Shown here: piece after piece, positions 63,402 to 64,000 of the stretch
Layout of the letters: the number at the start of each line of letters is the position of its first letter
How positions within the stretch are numbered: the first letter of the stretch is position 1
From: Pseudomonas sp. GCEP-101
GTDB taxonomy: Bacteria; Pseudomonadota; Gammaproteobacteria; Pseudomonadales; Pseudomonadaceae
Length of the DNA stretch: 64,000 nt
Assembly: GCF_025133575.1 (NCBI RefSeq)
Contig: NZ_CP104011.1
Location: 5,712,965-5,776,964 of the forward strand
Direction: 5' to 3'
Program-made: the position numbers and the translations under genes
The notes under the pieces: generated by a model
Told to the model about the DNA's origin: nothing
The model's database searches: none
The model's input: only the letters and a program-made list of their open reading frames with translations

Positions 63402-64000
63402 ATGAGCAAACAGATTCCGGTCCAGGACGTCACTCCGCCCACCAAGGGCAAGGGTGAAAGCGTCGACCTTTATGCCTCCCGGGAAAAGATCTACACCCGA
63501 GCCTTCACCGGTTTCTTCAGAAACCTCCGAATGGTCGGAGGCGCCCTCCTCTTCCTCCTCTACTTCGGCACCGTCTGGCTGACCTGGAACGGTCGCCAGG
63601 CGGTCCTCTGGGACCTGCCCGAGCGCAAGTTCTACATCTTTGGCGCCACCTTCTGGCCGCAGGACTTCATCCTCCTCTCGGGCCTGCTGATCGTCTGCGC
63701 CTTCGGCCTGTTCTTCATCACGGTATTCGCCGGCCGTGTCTGGTGCGGCTACACCTGCCCGCAAAGCGTCTGGACGTGGATCTTCATGTGGTGCGAGAAA
63801 GTCACCGAAGGTGACCGCAACCAGCGCATGAAGCTCGACAAGGCGCCCATGAGCGGCAACAAGCTCCTGCGCAAGATCGCCAAGCACAGCCTGTGGCTGT
63901 TGATCGGCCTGGTCACCGGCCTGACCTTCGTCGGCTACTTCGCGCCCATCCGCGACCTGCTCAGCGACCTCGTCACCGGCCAGGCCGACGGCTGGGCCTA
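63402..64000 (+). CDS. ccoG: Cytochrome oxidase maturation ferredoxin CcoG (FixG/RdxA), partial
   Basis: The first 199 residues are in the window; the C-terminus is beyond the right edge. Membrane helices at about 43-65, 87-110 and 160-183, with the conserved CGYTCPQSVWTWIFMWCE loop (cysteines implicated in copper reduction for cbb3 assembly). The ferredoxin [4Fe-4S] domains are not reached. ATG at 63402. Position right after the cbb3 operons is the usual one. Confidence 0.93.
   Translation, partial: MSKQIPVQDVTPPTKGKGESVDLYASREKIYTRAFTGFFRNLRMVGGALLFLLYFGTVWLTWNGRQAVLWDLPERKFYIFGATFWPQDFILLSGLLIVCAFGLFFITVFAGRVWCGYTCPQSVWTWIFMWCEKVTEGDRNQRMKLDKAPMSGNKLLRKIAKHSLWLLIGLVTGLTFVGYFAPIRDLLSDLVTGQADGWA

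Overview
The window is GC-rich, compactly coded bacterial DNA that looks like a Pseudomonas chromosome, most likely close to the P. aeruginosa / P. nitroreducens / P. citronellolis group. Three things support this. The right half has the order acnA - aer - ccoN2O2Q2P2 - ccoN1O1Q1P1 - ccoG, as I remember it from P. aeruginosa (PA1562 to PA1551 region). There are two tandem cbb3 oxidase operons. Many Pseudomonas-type REP sequences (core GTAGGAGCGAGCTTGCTCGCGAAC and variants) lie between genes. I see no rRNA, tRNA, transposase, integrase or CRISPR array.

Region 1 (1-10.1 kb) is an accessory catabolic cluster: a DUF1302 outer-membrane-type protein (cut by the window edge), a flavoprotein monooxygenase, a Rieske ferredoxin, a vicinal-oxygen-chelate (extradiol-type) dioxygenase, a NodD-like LysR regulator, a C-C bond alpha/beta hydrolase, a SnoaL-like protein, an amidohydrolase, a GlcG/HbpS-like protein and a second NodD-like LysR regulator. 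The order dioxygenase - Rieske - monooxygenase, with a NodD-like regulator divergent from it, resembles the flavonoid (naringenin, fde) catabolic locus of Herbaspirillum. The most striking observation is that the promoters carry a repeated operator with the geometry of a rhizobial nod box, ATC-N9-GAT-N7-ATC-N9-GAT. It is exact in front of three transcription units, one base off in front of a fourth, and degenerate in front of two more, always in the same orientation relative to the gene and about 60-165 bp upstream. I read this as a NodD-type, probably flavonoid- or polyphenol-responsive regulon in a pseudomonad.

Region 2 (10.1-25.6 kb) holds mixed genes: a membrane sulfatase, two hypothetical proteins, GNAT and AraC genes, a fatty-acid-hydroxylase-like membrane enzyme, a small cytochrome c, an MFS exporter, a ycaC-ycaC-pirin unit divergent from a LysR gene with a perfect palindrome at its start, a Nudix hydrolase, a ClpP-like periplasmic protein, a histidine phosphatase and a PAS-GGDEF diguanylate cyclase.

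Region 3 (25.7-49.4 kb) contains aceE-aceF (pyruvate dehydrogenase E1 and E2) separated by a 143-bp MITE-like element; a GNAT-metallohydrolase pair divergent from a RimK-like amidoligase; a MoaD-like protein with a BNR beta-propeller; a gamma-glutamylpolyamine synthetase-like gene and FAD oxidase; a 1.7-kb repeat island; a LysR gene and a four-gene spermidine/putrescine-type ABC transporter; tusA-like, CocE-like lipoprotein, MaoC-like and rlmM genes.

Region 4 (49.7-64 kb) is conserved respiratory and aerotaxis core: acnA, aer (with an Anr-type box), an SDR reductase, an alpha/beta hydrolase, the two cbb3 operons (an exact Anr/FNR box precedes the first) and the start of ccoG, cut by the right edge. 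The two ccoN genes are much more alike in their middle and 3' parts than at their 5' ends, suggesting gene conversion.
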